A stretch of 64,000 bases of DNA. Source: Brachionus rotundiformis (Eukaryota; Rotifera; Eurotatoria; Ploima; Brachionidae). The DNA lies in NCBI GenBank assembly GCA_016802295.1, contig JAESIW010000200.1, positions 5,080,336-5,144,335 of the forward strand, in the 5' to 3' direction. Below the pieces are notes generated by a model. That model searched no databases and was not told the DNA's origin. It saw only the letters and a program-made list of their open reading frames with translations. Made by a program: the position numbers and the translations under genes. This document shows, piece after piece, positions 43,630 to 55,280 of this stretch. Every line of letters starts with the position of its first letter. Positions within the stretch are counted from its first letter, which is position 1.

Positions 43630-46600
43630 TCACAATTGACAATTTTGCTGTAGATTCGACCATGTAAATGTAAATAAGATAATTTTTAGAAATTTTCAAA
43701 AAAATTAAATATATGTATTAAATTTTTTTTAATTTTGTTTACTTGTTGAATAAAATTTTGAAATTAATATGAATTTTAATTGAAATTAAACTTGGGGATT
43801 AATTAACCGGATTAGGAAAATTGGCCAGTTTTTTTTTTCTAATTTGTGTCAAAATTTATCTCTTTAAATATTGACGCTTAGGAAAAGAGAAATACCAAGG
43901 TGGCTTCGGAGTTGGTAGATGCTTTTCTTCTAGTTAATTGATTTGATCTTAACCAGATACACTTAAGATTAATTTTGTTTATTTATTTTCTTAATTTTGT
44001 CCTATGATCAGGAGCTGAGATCAATTTTGAGATATTTTAGGGTCTCTCAATCTAAATATTGATTCAACAAATTAATAGCTATTTATAATTTAAAAAGGAT
44101 ATGCTTTTAGACCAGGACCGGAATGAAAATTCACAATGTGTTTTTTTAATTTTATAATTTTAATTAAAGATAGAAAATTTTTCCATTCTTTTTTTGTATT
44201 TAAAGACCAAAAATTGAATTTAATCCCACTTTTTTTTCCAAGTATTAGGTAATCAAAGCTCAAATTTATTAAGAAAAGACCACTAGTCGTGATTTTTGAT
44301 TAAATTCGCTAAGATCGAATTTTAATTGTGGGCGCATGACACTTTATTATTTTAAATTCTAAATTTTTATTTCTTAATTTAAAATTAAACCAAAAGTTTA
44401 ATTAAGTTTTATTGACATTTAGAAAAGAAATCAAAGTTGGAAAAAACCTTTGCTTATTTCCAATTTTTACCTTCGTTTAATATCGTATTTAGGCCTATTC
44501 GAGTTTTATCTCTTAAAGTTTTTTTCTATTTTAATTTTCTCACCTAGAAAAAAAAAAGTATTAATAAATTGGTCAAAAAATATGCAAAAATCTAGGCAAA
44601 GCCATTCTAAAGTTTAATTAATTCAATTTGCAAAAATTAAAAATTTAGGCCCAGTGGGCATTTTTAAAAGACTTTGGTATTTTCGAGATACCAACTTCGA
44701 TCCTATTCAATCGATCAATTCTCACTTTGACCAAAAGCACCTATTTCATATTCAAATATGACAATTATTATTAAATATTTAAATTGGGTTAAATTTTAAA
44801 ACTATTGCGAAATTAAAGTCAAAAAATTAAATTCTTTGTCTAGAAATTTAAAATCCTCAGGGCTCAAATTTTAATAATCATAGGATTAATTTTAAGTAAT
44901 CCCAGCTAACAAAATAGCCTTAATTTTATTTAACATAACAATTAGTGGTTTTAATTTTTAAATTCATGTCAAGATAGAATAATTTTACAAACAATTGAAT
45001 ATTAACTTTTTTTGTTGGACTGGTTACTTTGGCAACAAAGAGGATTAAAAGTCTCATTTTACATTATTTTTATTAGTTTTTTTTTTGAATATTTTATACT
45101 CAATAAATGGACAATTGAAAATTTTAACTTTAGATAAGAGCCTGGACACAAAGTCAAACAACTATCACCTAGACAAAGTTGTTTAAATAGACAAAACGTA
45201 TCCACAAAGCCGTTCATATTGACTTTTAGGGATACAAAATTGGAGCTCTTGTTTGTCAAGGATAGACAGGTGGGTAATTATTTTGCTACATTCTTCGAAT
45301 GACATTTTAATGTTTGGTCAAAATTTATGAAAGAGGTAGCCCTAAGATATTTGCTTTACCTTGTTTGAATTTTGTTGTTTGCTCGACCAATTTATTATAA
45401 TAGAGCTCTTAACCTTTGTGAAAATATTTATTCTTATTTTCTTATATTTTTTTGTAGCCAAAAATCAATCCTACAAAAATTAATTGATTAGAAAATATCT
45501 AGGAGATAAAATTGATTATTTTGTTCCAATTTCCGTGAGTTTAATAAACGTGTTTAGAACTGAATAGACAATAAGCAATCAGTGTGTAGACCAAATAGCT
45601 TTTTGCATATTTTAATTAAGAATTTTTAAAATATGACTAATTTAAGATGATTAAACAATATTGAAGAAATACTTAATTTTCTAATTAAAACTCTTAATTC
45701 TTGAGCATAAGTGTTCCGAGTCCCGAGGGACCAAATATTTGCCTATTGCCGAACAGAATGAATGTAATTAGGAAATTGTTTTGGATGAAAATATTTTGGG
45801 TCACTTGTATGGCCAGCAGAAAGTGTGCTGCTTCGGGGTGGGCTGGTGATGATATGAAAATTAATTTTTCCTTTTTTCCTAAAATAAAAAGATTAATTTC
45901 CGATATACAAGATAGGAAATCGATAATTAAAAATTCTTGGGCAAATAAGATAAATAGATGGTACTGTGATGCAATTGTGAGAGCTCAAGCTCTTGGGCCT
46001 ACTTGAGAATTAATAAATTTAGCGTTAAGAAGAAGAAACGCCTATAACGCCGACCAATATTTGAATTCATTTTTTAGTAGATTATGGTTCGGCTTTGATA
46101 TAAACCTTTTCTTTATATATTTATATATTTTTGAATTTTTTTTTTAATTATCATTTGGTCATACAATTTGTTTTTTCTGACAACCTTTGTTTGGATATTT
46201 TCTTAAAGGCTAGCGTTTCTCACTGGATATTTATTCCACTCTAAACAAACATATGCAATTATCTATTCTTTTTTTTAAACAGTAATATTTTCTATTTTTA
46301 TTCAGTAATAAAAAAATTTATCTTTTTTTTTCTCATTTTATCTTAACAATTCGAAATAAATGATATTTTTTATCTCTTTTTAGTGATTGTTGTTGTTGTA
46401 TTCATTCATTCATGCAAATAAAAGTACTAATATTACTATTAGATATTCGAACTAGTTTATTAATTAGATTATTAATTTATTTTTATTTAAATTTTGCTAT
46501 TTTCATTTAAGATGATGAAGCGAAGCCCTTGTAGGCCGCTTGCGTAAACAACAACAACAACTACACTTCCTCGATATTTCATTAATCAGTATTTATTCTA

Positions 46601-48417
46601 CAATCGAATTATTTGTATAGATTTTTTCATTTTTTCTCAATCAATACTCATATTTATTTTTATAATATGATAAATTATAAATTCAAAACTAGTTATTAAA
46701 CAGCAACTATGCATATTTTTGTATGTTTGAACTTTACTACTAATGATATTTTAATTAAAAATAATGCTCATATCCCTAATGTCATTTTAGCTACTGTTAA
46801 TATTTACAATTTTTCTTATTAATTATTAAAGTCCGAAATTTTTCATACTTTAGAATGCACATTTCTAGTCTAGTGATCTTAAATGCAAATTTATTTACCA
46901 AGCTTGGAACCATCTAATCAAACAAGCTTAACAACGAAACATAATATTTTTCAAGAAATTTGAAAACTTTCTTTGGTACTTTTTATTTATCCCAATAGGA
47001 TACTTTATCTGATTTGTATTATTTGTTATTGATATCTAAACAATTCCACAAAAACAAAATAAAATTTTATTTTGAGAGCTAAATTAATCTCAAAATTGAT
47101 TGATTAAATTATTATTTTTATATTTTAAAATGCCTTATCAGGCCAAATTAAGCCGAATACTCTTTTGAGTCTACCTTATTTCGGACAGAATTTTACCCTA
47201 AATTCATATTCATGATAAAGTCTAATTAAAATTTTTTCTATGTATATTTATGGCTTTTGTCTCCAAAAATTATTGCCAAGAGACCATCTATCTGATAAAA
47301 TTGAGCAAAATTTTATCTCATTCTAATTAATAAAGGTAGCATTTGTTCTAAATATTTAGTTTCGGTGCAATAAAATTGCACAATTATTAGGTTCCTCAAG
47401 ATAAGGTCATTTAGTGGAATTGTGACTCTTCCAAGTTGCTGGGCGCATTTTAGTGAAAATAGATGCGGGATTAAATGTAAATGGTTTATGATTTACCATT
47501 AGACATTTGGTCATTTGGCACAAGTCAACAAACCATACTACTAATTCATCATCAAAATTCAGGTCTTGACACTTCTGGTCATTTTTTTCAAGTATTAAGG
47601 GCTAGACCAAGACAACCAACATAAAGAAAAAATATTAATTCTTTCTTTTAAATAAATAAGTTTAATAGCCAGAATAAATTAGTACATAAAAATGATTAAT
47701 AGGTAGAACCAACAAGAGCTATGTGAGAGTATATAATTTACTAATCAAATGAGGGATTTGTATCTGATTATATAGCTATCTTAATTTGTTTAGTATCTGA
47801 TCTTGCATTCGACATAGATTTAGACACATAGATAAACACATAACCATATAGCGCTTCGGCCAACTAATTTATTCCATTTTAAGAGTCAAATTTCACAATT
47901 TATCTAATTTTATTAAATTTTTCTTGACTCAATCGATTGATATGAGCCAAATGAAGGTAGCACTTTCCACTGATTTATCTGTGTGATAAATTTTTATTCA
48001 AATTTTATCTAAATTTAAGCGAAATTTATTTAAGAGTTGTTTTGTAAAGGATTCTAAGTAAAAAAGTATTATCCGATTTGGAATCAAATTGAATCCTTTC
48101 TAAATGTCTGACCAAAGTTAATCTGGAGCAAAAAAAGCCTAACAACTATTGAGCTAAATTAAAAATTAATTTTAAGTGACCAATTTGACAATTTTTTCTT
48201 TTAGCAAAATGCACTTTGCTCAGCTTTTATTTTCACAAAATTAAGTATTTTTTAAGTCATTTTCTTTAATAAAATGAGTAATAAAATAAATACATTTTTA
48301 TTTTTTATCTTTATTAAAAATTAAATTGTCTATCTAATTTTTGAAAAGAGCTAATCTTTATAAAAAACATGAAATTGATAAAAAATAATTTTTAGATGTT
48401 TTGAAATTAAAGAGAAA
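43630..48417. other. 4.8 kb AT-rich intergenic region
   Basis: No confident gene. It contains a possible untranslated exon (45134-45269), an orphan partly open stretch (45701-46130), and a run near 46500-46560 that ends AAACAACAACAACAACT, resembling the 3' end of a retroposed element. The rest is AT-rich spacer. Confidence 0.5.
45701..46130 (+). pseudogene. Orphan open stretch, possibly a dead transposable-element gene
   Basis: About 100 codons are open to TGA at about 46004-46006, then the same frame resumes for about 40 more codons. Segments such as INRWYCDAIVRAQALG and ALRRRNAYNADQYLN look protein-like and have higher GC than the surroundings. I do not recognise the family. A CAA-rich run 370 bases downstream would suit the tail of a retroelement. 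The call is weak. Confidence 0.3.
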
Positions 48418-49542
48418 ATGTCGACAAGCCCAACAGAGACAACTTTGCCAAGCTCATTTGGAATAAAGCGCAGTCAAACTTATGCAAACAAATTCAGCAG
48501 TTTGAACAGTCGCAGTATTCGTTCGTCTTTCCTGGACCTGGAAACCACACTAAACAGCATTGGTTCGTCGTCAAGCATTTCACCAATGTCAAACATTGGT
48601 CGTCGTTCAATGTCTTTTCGTCAATCAGTCAACGAAAACACCTTGAAGAACATACTGAACCAGCAAAAGCCCGTACCTCCAAATAGGACAAGTTCACTTG
48701 GCTACAAAGCTCAGCCAGTCTTTGGCAACAAAGCAAACAGCGAAGACCGGCACTCAATTTACTCAACTTTTAGTTATCGATCACAAACACCATTGCTGAA
48801 TTCAATTAATTTTGAGCAAATAAATTCCGAAAGTTTACTCTCAAAGCCAGAGATAGATAAGATAGAAAGCTGCTACAAGTCAATAGGCTCTCGGGTTTAC
48901 TCGTCCAAGTGCCAAGCTGGTCTCTACATAACCAACTTGCAGAGCCTAATCAGCCTGTCCGACTGGAAACTAGAGGTCTCTGCTGTGCCTATTTGGGTTT
49001 TTAACACTGGACTAAATCCCAAAAGACCCAAAGGTCTGTGCCTGTGCTTGGCAGACAAAAAAACCGGATTTAGCCTCTGGAAATCTGGTTCTATTTCTTA
49101 CCTGAATGACTTTAAATGGACCAGGCCAGGTGTAATCACATTTCGAATTGTCCAAGAGCCAAGCAAAAAGGACAAGAGCAAAAGAGGTCCCAGGCCGAGT
49201 CTATTCGCTGCCATACGCTTTGATGACGAGCTCGAGTGCTCCAAGTTTTATGATTTTTACCGCGGTTTATTTGTTGACGCGGCTAATGATGACCTATTTA
49301 ATCCGCGATTTAAGCCGCAGAAAAAATCCTTGGCCAGCACCATTTACAAAAAGATAAGCAAAAACTCAATATCAAGTCCAGTCGCCTTTAACCATGTGAA
49401 TAGTTTATCAGTTGTTTTGGAAGAGTCGCTCTACAATCTAAACAATTCGTCAGCCAGCTCGACTTCGGCTTCACCAAGTGATACCCAAAGCATAGTTTCT
49501 GATTATGCACTTATGTCACAAAATATAAATATTAAAAAGTGA
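48418..49542 (+). CDS. Hypothetical protein, PH/EVH1-like core, Ser-rich ends
   Basis: 374 residues, intronless, with GC well above flanking DNA. Residues 1-140 are Ser/Asn-rich and probably disordered, with RSQTY-, RRSMSF- and RTSSLG-type phosphosites. Residues 150-290 look folded: alternating strands WKLEVSAVPIWVFNTG, GLCLCLADKKTGFSLWKSG, FKWTRPGVITFRIVQ, then a helix DELECSKFYDFYRGLF. This is the order of a PH-like or EVH1-like domain (strands then a capping helix), but I cannot name the family. The tail is Ser-rich again. A TTTTTAG 22-28 bases upstream of the ATG may be the acceptor of a 5'-UTR intron. It is probably a signalling adaptor; this is inferred from composition only. Confidence 0.78.
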   Translation: MSTSPTETTLPSSFGIKRSQTYANKFSSLNSRSIRSSFLDLETTLNSIGSSSSISPMSNIGRRSMSFRQSVNENTLKNILNQQKPVPPNRTSSLGYKAQPVFGNKANSEDRHSIYSTFSYRSQTPLLNSINFEQINSESLLSKPEIDKIESCYKSIGSRVYSSKCQAGLYITNLQSLISLSDWKLEVSAVPIWVFNTGLNPKRPKGLCLCLADKKTGFSLWKSGSISYLNDFKWTRPGVITFRIVQEPSKKDKSKRGPRPSLFAAIRFDDELECSKFYDFYRGLFVDAANDDLFNPRFKPQKKSLASTIYKKISKNSISSPVAFNHVNSLSVVLEESLYNLNNSSASSTSASPSDTQSIVSDYALMSQNINIKK

Positions 49543-51344
49543 TTTTTTTTATTTTAATTAAGTGTCAAACATTTTGCAGATAAAATCGACTAATTTAATT
49601 TAATGTTTTTTTTTTATTTTTTTTTTTGCTTTTTTCTTAATTGTTTTAAATAAAGTACGAGTGTTTATTTTTAATTATAGTATAAAAATGATGAATATTT
49701 TAATTTGAGTTTTTAATTTATTTGAATAAAAATTTTCATTTAATTAAATTAAGATACAGAAATGATTTGGAACGATATTTTGGTAATTTTTACGGAAAAA
49801 TACGTAAATTTACGCGAATTTCCATTTTTCAAAAAAGGTAAAAATAAGTAAAACAATTTATTTTAATTATTTCAGCAATCACCATTTTAATATAAAGCCT
49901 TTTAATTATCAATTATTTTTAAAAATAGGTTGTTTAATTTTTTTATTTTGTTAATTTTGTAGAATTTTAGATATAGATTTTAATTTTTATAAGTTTTTTA
50001 TTTTTTGGCGAGGACACTCTATCAGTTTTTAAGCTATTGTTAGATTTTGACCAAGCTAAATTAAAAACAATGTTGTCTGGCACAATTTTCTGCAAAAGAC
50101 TATTAACACCTGGAAAATTTTAATCTTACATAAGTCGTCTTAAAAATGTTAAAACTTATTTTATGCTTCCAAAATTTACGTAAAATTTCGTAAATTTACC
50201 AAATCGGTACTGTAAATACAGTACAGCATAGTTTCCATAATTATTGTAAAATTCTGTGAAAAAAAATCTAAAATTTCTCTTTCTGGATAAAAAATTTGTA
50301 TTTTATTGAATTTTCTGACTAAAATTGACGTAAATTTTGGTAAAAAAAGGTGAAAAATGGTAACAAATCAACAAAAACCTCTTTTCATTGAGCAAAATAG
50401 AAAAAACTCTAAATTTTTGGAAAATTTACAAAAAACGATAATTTTTGGCCCTCTAACAATTAACATAAAAAAGGGAAATTAAGATATTTTACGTAAATTT
50501 CTGAATTTTTGATAAAGTTCGTAAAATTATCAAAAAATATTGTCAAATCATTACTGTGAAAAAATTAAATAATTTTAATATGTGATCATTTTAAACAAAA
50601 CTTGGAAAAATGGTGTCTTAGATAATTTTTTTAATTAAAATACCATTTTTAAAAGGCACTTCGGAAAGCTAAACAAAAAAAATTAAATTAATTTAAAGTA
50701 AATGTTAAGAATATTTATTATTTAATAAAAATTTTATTTATCTATTTTTATTTTATGTGGCCTAATTTTTATATTTAATGTATCAAAGAGTAAACTGAAA
50801 CTCATACTTTGGCAAAGTATTGTGCTAAGATATGTGTCGTAAATAAAAGACTGGTAAAGCCAAGAAAAAGTCATTTGTGAACAATTTATTTTCTTGTTAG
50901 AAGATAATTTTTTTAAAGTGTTTATAAAGGAAATTAATACATTTTTATCAATTTAAAAAACGAAGTGAATTTTTTTATCAGTAAAGCCAATAAGATTAGA
51001 ATGGCCTGAACAACTTTCAGAAATTCCAAAATCAAATTTGGCCTAAAATCTTAATTTTAAAAGTCTACAAAAATTTAATCTCTTTTCCTATAATTTATTA
51101 TTCTAATAATTAAAAAATATAAATTAAAAACGACGTCTGAAATATACAAATAATTTTTATTTTTCTCAATAAAAAATTTAAATATATGTCAAAATTTATG
51201 GTTACCAAGTAATAAAATGCCTTGCTCAAGTAAACATAAAGCATTCTTTACGCAATCACTAAAATATTTTAGAATGCAATTAAGAATTCTATTTTACCAA
51301 TGGAAAAGTTCAATCATACATAAAATTCAAGATACGAGCTAGCA
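49543..51344. other. AT-rich region with dispersed TACGTAAATTT-like motifs
   Basis: No coding signal. Between 49780 and 50590, near-palindromic units built on ACGTAAATTT recur at about 49800, 50170, 50330 and 50480, two of them followed by a (T/C)(G/A)(T)TACTGT(A/G)A-like word. This may be a decayed inverted-repeat element. Confidence 0.45.
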
Positions 51345-51788
51345 ATGCACCAAATTATTTTAAATTATTATTACCTGTTTTGCGTATTGTTAATATTTGA
51401 AATAACTGGTATAGACATATCGCTCTACAAAAGTTTCATATGGTACCAAAACGAGACCCAGATCGAAAATTTACAGCCAAATCCAATTAGAGAAGTTGTA
51501 TTCACAATATTAATTTGTGTTGACATACTAGCTTTATTTCTTTATCTCTACGAGCTTCTAGTCAAGCGAAAGAGCTTTATTACAATTGAGATTTGTATTC
51601 TGATCTCCTATTTGGCAATCAGATTCACTCTGGTTCCGCAATATGCACCAGAATTCTTCAAATTGGAACAATACATTTCGGCAATTAGAACCTATTTGAC
51701 AGTCATTTTTTTGCTAGTGTCTTTTTTGATTAGCTATGTTATGAAGAATTTGGTCAACAAGCACAACACAATAATAATAGATATATAA
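51345..51788 (+). CDS. Small multi-pass membrane protein, unknown
   Basis: 147 codons, intronless. Hydrophobic segments occur at about residues 5-23, 50-68 (VVFTILICVDILALFLYLYE), 77-95 (FITIEICILISYLAIRFTL) and 114-132 (LTVIFLLVSFLISYVM). The first could be a signal peptide, leaving three TM spans. A hydrophilic, Asn/Gln-containing loop lies between segments 1 and 2. I do not recognise the family. It converges on the gene at 51853, with under 70 bases between the two stops. Open-frame length in AT-rich DNA and the clear alternation of membrane and charged segments support it modestly. Confidence 0.6.
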   Translation: MHQIILNYYYLFCVLLIFEITGIDISLYKSFIWYQNETQIENLQPNPIREVVFTILICVDILALFLYLYELLVKRKSFITIEICILISYLAIRFTLVPQYAPEFFKLEQYISAIRTYLTVIFLLVSFLISYVMKNLVNKHNTIIIDI

Positions 51789-51852
51789 AAAACATGAATA
51801 TTTTTTGTTTATGTTATTTTAAATGAAAAAATTAAATAAATAATTTTAAAAA

Positions 51853-52845
51853 TTAAAGCTGAAAAATTTGTTCAATTAATTTTTTTAAATAGAAGAAGAG
51901 TTTTTGTATAAAGGTTGAAGTGTTTGGCTTGACCAAGTCCATTTGGGGAATTATTTTGGCTGCCGCATCGGCCAACAGGTCTTTGTGCATGCGCATAGGC
52001 TCATTGAAAAGGTTGATGCCAATTAGCTTGTCGGTGATGTGGGTTTTAAGCAAATCGCGGCAAATTTCATCATCCGATGTCTCGGCATAGACCAATCTGT
52101 CACCTTCGAAGCCAACCGAGAGCAAATTCTGAAAGTACTGGACAAAAATGTGCTTGTTTCTGGGCATGTGTGAATTGCACAACAGGACATGAATTTGGTC
52201 CCAATTGACATTTTGGTATTTTTGCAGCCAACTTTTCATTAGGCCGTTTAGATCGGTCAGCTGGCTGAGTGCAGCTTGGAAGACATTGTCGTCCAATATT
52301 GGTCTTGATACATCCACGTAAGACTTTAAATCCAGACAGTCAAATTTTTTCTTGTCCAGCAAATTTTCCACAATTTTAATCGATTCATTGACAAACCTTA
52401 TTTGGTTAAGTCTTAGATGATTGGGAATCAATGGTTCTGTCAATATGCCAGCAAACATTGTGTACATTTTTGTCTTTAGTAGCTCAAAGTCCGAAATCTG
52501 TTCTTGGTCAAGTTCATGGTTGCATCTATTGCCAAATTGAGTGATGATTGATAATGACAAGTGTGATATTTCCTTAAGCACCTCGTAAGTGGTGTTCTTG
52601 GTCATGTTAAATTGGCGATCAACCAGGGCTCCGTTGATGTACAAGCTTGGACTGTCGCCATTTAACATCAAATAAGTCAAATTGTTAAAGTCAAGCTGCT
52701 TTGACTTGGCATATAAATTTAGATTAATTTGGTTTATATCCTCAAAAAGAGCCTCTTCTGAATATTTAAGGATATAAAAAAATAGAATTAGATTTATTTT
52801 TTTTAAAATCATTTTTATTCTGAAAAGATACACCTTAAACAACAA
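51853..52845 (-). CDS. Secreted protein of unknown function, possibly horizontally acquired
   Basis: 330 residues, intronless. A hydrophobic leader (either of two Mets, at residues 1 and 12) followed by SEEALFEDIN suggests a signal peptide. The C-terminal half has a striking conserved-looking block: VLLCNSHMPRNKHIFVQYFQ, then GDRLVYAETSDDEICRDLL, KTHITDKLIGINLFNEPMR and MHKDLLADAAAKI. From memory, this HMPR..QYF / YAE / LL.TH..D...G / RMH.DLLADAA pattern is shared with proteins of unknown function in bacteria and fungi rather than animals; I could not check this. Charged and His residues in the block suggest an enzyme. GC is higher than its flanks. Confidence 0.78.
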   Translation of the reverse strand: MLFKVYLFRIKMILKKINLILFFYILKYSEEALFEDINQINLNLYAKSKQLDFNNLTYLMLNGDSPSLYINGALVDRQFNMTKNTTYEVLKEISHLSLSIITQFGNRCNHELDQEQISDFELLKTKMYTMFAGILTEPLIPNHLRLNQIRFVNESIKIVENLLDKKKFDCLDLKSYVDVSRPILDDNVFQAALSQLTDLNGLMKSWLQKYQNVNWDQIHVLLCNSHMPRNKHIFVQYFQNLLSVGFEGDRLVYAETSDDEICRDLLKTHITDKLIGINLFNEPMRMHKDLLADAAAKIIPQMDLVKPNTSTFIQKLFFYLKKLIEQIFQL

Positions 52846-54329
52846 GTATTTAAAATAATCTTTTTTTATTTTTCAAAATCCAGATTGTTGACTAGTTAAA
52901 TATAGTTTAAATGCCTTAACATTTTATCATTTGTTTATTATAACAATTGACTGGCATCTTTAAATCAAATAATTTCAAGCAGATTTTTTTCATTTAATAT
53001 CTTATTTAATAGATAGCTTCTTAAATATTTATTTTTACCTTTTTTCAAATAGGCCTTATTATTTTGAGTGTATTTACAGAGCTATTAATCGTATTTATAA
53101 ATATACCAAAAAAAATTTATTTGCTAAATCATTTTAAGTGAAAGTTTATCTAAAATTCAACTTTGGTTTAAGAATTCCATTGTTGACACTGCAAGCACCT
53201 TACCTTTCACTTGATTTTATTAGATATAAATTAATATTTGCGGCTTTTTTGGTTCAATTTGTCAATATTTAGTAACAATACCAATCAAATATTAAAACTA
53301 ATTAACTTAGACAGCTTAACTGTAGATCAAATTACTAAATATTCTTTATTATTATCTTAGAAATTTTTGAAGTAGCAAAATGTTTATCAATTAAAAGAAT
53401 GGTTGCATGAAAATTGGTAAAAAAGAACAGAAAATTTCATTGATTTGTTTTCTAAAAGTAAAAAATTGTTTTGTAAATCAAATTTTCATTAATATAATAA
53501 AAATAATAGTGTAAATATGATATGACAGCAGGCATAACCTGTAGAGCAAGATTAAGAGTCTCCCTATGGTAGCTAAAACGAGTTACAAAGCATAAAGGAA
53601 ATAAAAGGAGAATGACTCGAGAAATCAAGAGATCACTGTTGAAATTTACAACATAAACATTCAATTTTTAATAATATTAATTTAATTTTCTCAGATTTTG
53701 TAAAAAATTCAAAAAATTTAATTTAAATATTACAATGTTTTACTTTTTTAAATATTTATGTAAACAATTTATTTGTAAGTTGTATAATCTATTTTTATTA
53801 TTTAAATAAGTGGAGTGTTAATCGGTCTTTATGACAAGGGCAATAGCTTTGATTAGCCTTGAAATTGAATATGGTAAATTCTGGACATTTAGCACTAATT
53901 AAACTTTAGTTATATTTGCTAGAGCGTGGTACATTTGTCCATCATCAACAGACTTCGTCAGTTGGTATAAAATTGAATGTTCTACCATGATCCATTTAAC
54001 GAACCATTTTTTGACTTTTGAGACGAATTTTACAAAACCAAAAGAAATTGTATCTTCAAAAGTATTAACTTAAAATAATTATTTGGGTCATGTCAAAATT
54101 ATGGTCAAATTTTGTAAGAAGAATGTGCTGAGATAAAATTTTTTTTTCTAGATTATAACCCAATAACTTCTATAAAAATTACAATAAATCATAATTAATT
54201 AATAATAAAATAACTCTTACAATCAAAAATACTTCTCTCCAAATTAATCTCTAAAAAAACATACTCTAATGAGTTTTTAAAATTTATGCCCAATTTTAAT
54301 TAAAATTAAAAAAATAAGATATCATTTGA
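52846..54329. other. AT-rich intergenic region
   Basis: About 1.5 kb with no supportable gene, RNA or repeat. The only open frame (minus strand, about 53450-53660) is short and lacks protein-like composition. Confidence 0.5.
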
Positions 54330-55280
54330 TTAATTTATTTTTAAAAAATTAATATTAACAAAATAAAACTCTCCATTTACTAACAAATACTCTGCCAAAT
54401 TGGTCTCGTTTTTAAACTGTTTAATTTCTAGTAAAAATCCATCCGGATTTTGGAATTCTGTAAGAGTACCCGTTGGTGTATTGATAAAGTCCTTCATTAA
54501 TAGCCTACCATCTCTATGAAACAGCCTAAAGCATTGTTCAAACTTTTTCAGTTCATCAAAGTTAAAGTTCTTATGAGTCTCGAACATAAACTGCTTGAAG
54601 TACTTACAAGCGTAGTCTACATCCAAAGTTCGGAATACCTTTTTCTCTTCACCTTCAATATCGATCTTAAAAATATCAATTATTTTGCCTTCTAGACCAG
54701 TTAGTCTAAGTATGTCCTTAAATGATACAAAGCCTCCTTTGACAATATTGGTCACACCATCATAAGCACTGTCGCTGATACCAAATGCATAAAATGTCCA
54801 CTTTTGATTGACATGTAGAATCGGAGCCCCAGACAGCTTTGGATCTGCATTTCTTATCGATTTAAAAATATCTGCTTCGATCAATGGGTCAAACGAATGA
54901 ACTTGGCAATCGAAGTTTTTGTTCATTTCCATGTCAAAACTTGGATCTGTGTTTATTCCAAAGGACAGAACAGTGCATCCAGTCCTACTTGGCGATATGT
55001 GTTCGTCCATGCAGACGAACCATGCTCCGTCAATTCGATACAATGGATCCGGCGAATTGGCCAAAAATCTTGGTTCACCCCCCACCCTTACTCTATGTCT
55101 ACACTCATATCTCATAAAATCTCGTAGCTTAATACTGTTGTACGATTCGAGTAATTTTGTATACAATTTCTTGTAGTCTTTTTTATCTGTTTCGACATTT
55201 TTGGTCATAAAAATTACCATTGTTAAAAATAAAATTAAAAAAAATGCACTTTTAAAATTAATTTTTATAATTTGAACCAT
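54330..55280 (-). CDS. METTL24-like membrane-anchored methyltransferase-fold protein
   Basis: 316 residues, intronless. An N-terminal signal anchor (AFFLILFLTMVIFM, about 12-25) makes it a type II or secreted protein. The methyltransferase-21/FkbM-type core is present: CTVLSFGINTDPSFDMEM (motif I region with FG.), FDCQVHSFDPLIEA (acidic end of strand 2), FYAFGISDS, then IIDIFKIDIEGEEKKVFRTL, whose KIDIEG is the hallmark of this superfamily, and FETHKNFNF. The motif order and length match the METTL24 family, whose substrate is not established. The C-terminus adds FLLEIKQFKNETN. The family call is good; orthology to METTL24 specifically is likely but untested. Confidence 0.87.
   Translation of the reverse strand: MVQIIKINFKSAFFLILFLTMVIFMTKNVETDKKDYKKLYTKLLESYNSIKLRDFMRYECRHRVRVGGEPRFLANSPDPLYRIDGAWFVCMDEHISPSRTGCTVLSFGINTDPSFDMEMNKNFDCQVHSFDPLIEADIFKSIRNADPKLSGAPILHVNQKWTFYAFGISDSAYDGVTNIVKGGFVSFKDILRLTGLEGKIIDIFKIDIEGEEKKVFRTLDVDYACKYFKQFMFETHKNFNFDELKKFEQCFRLFHRDGRLLMKDFINTPTGTLTEFQNPDGFLLEIKQFKNETNLAEYLLVNGEFYFVNINFLKIN

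Noticed and set aside
53452..53664. 70-codon minus-strand open frame
   Set aside because: No family resemblance and no supporting signals.
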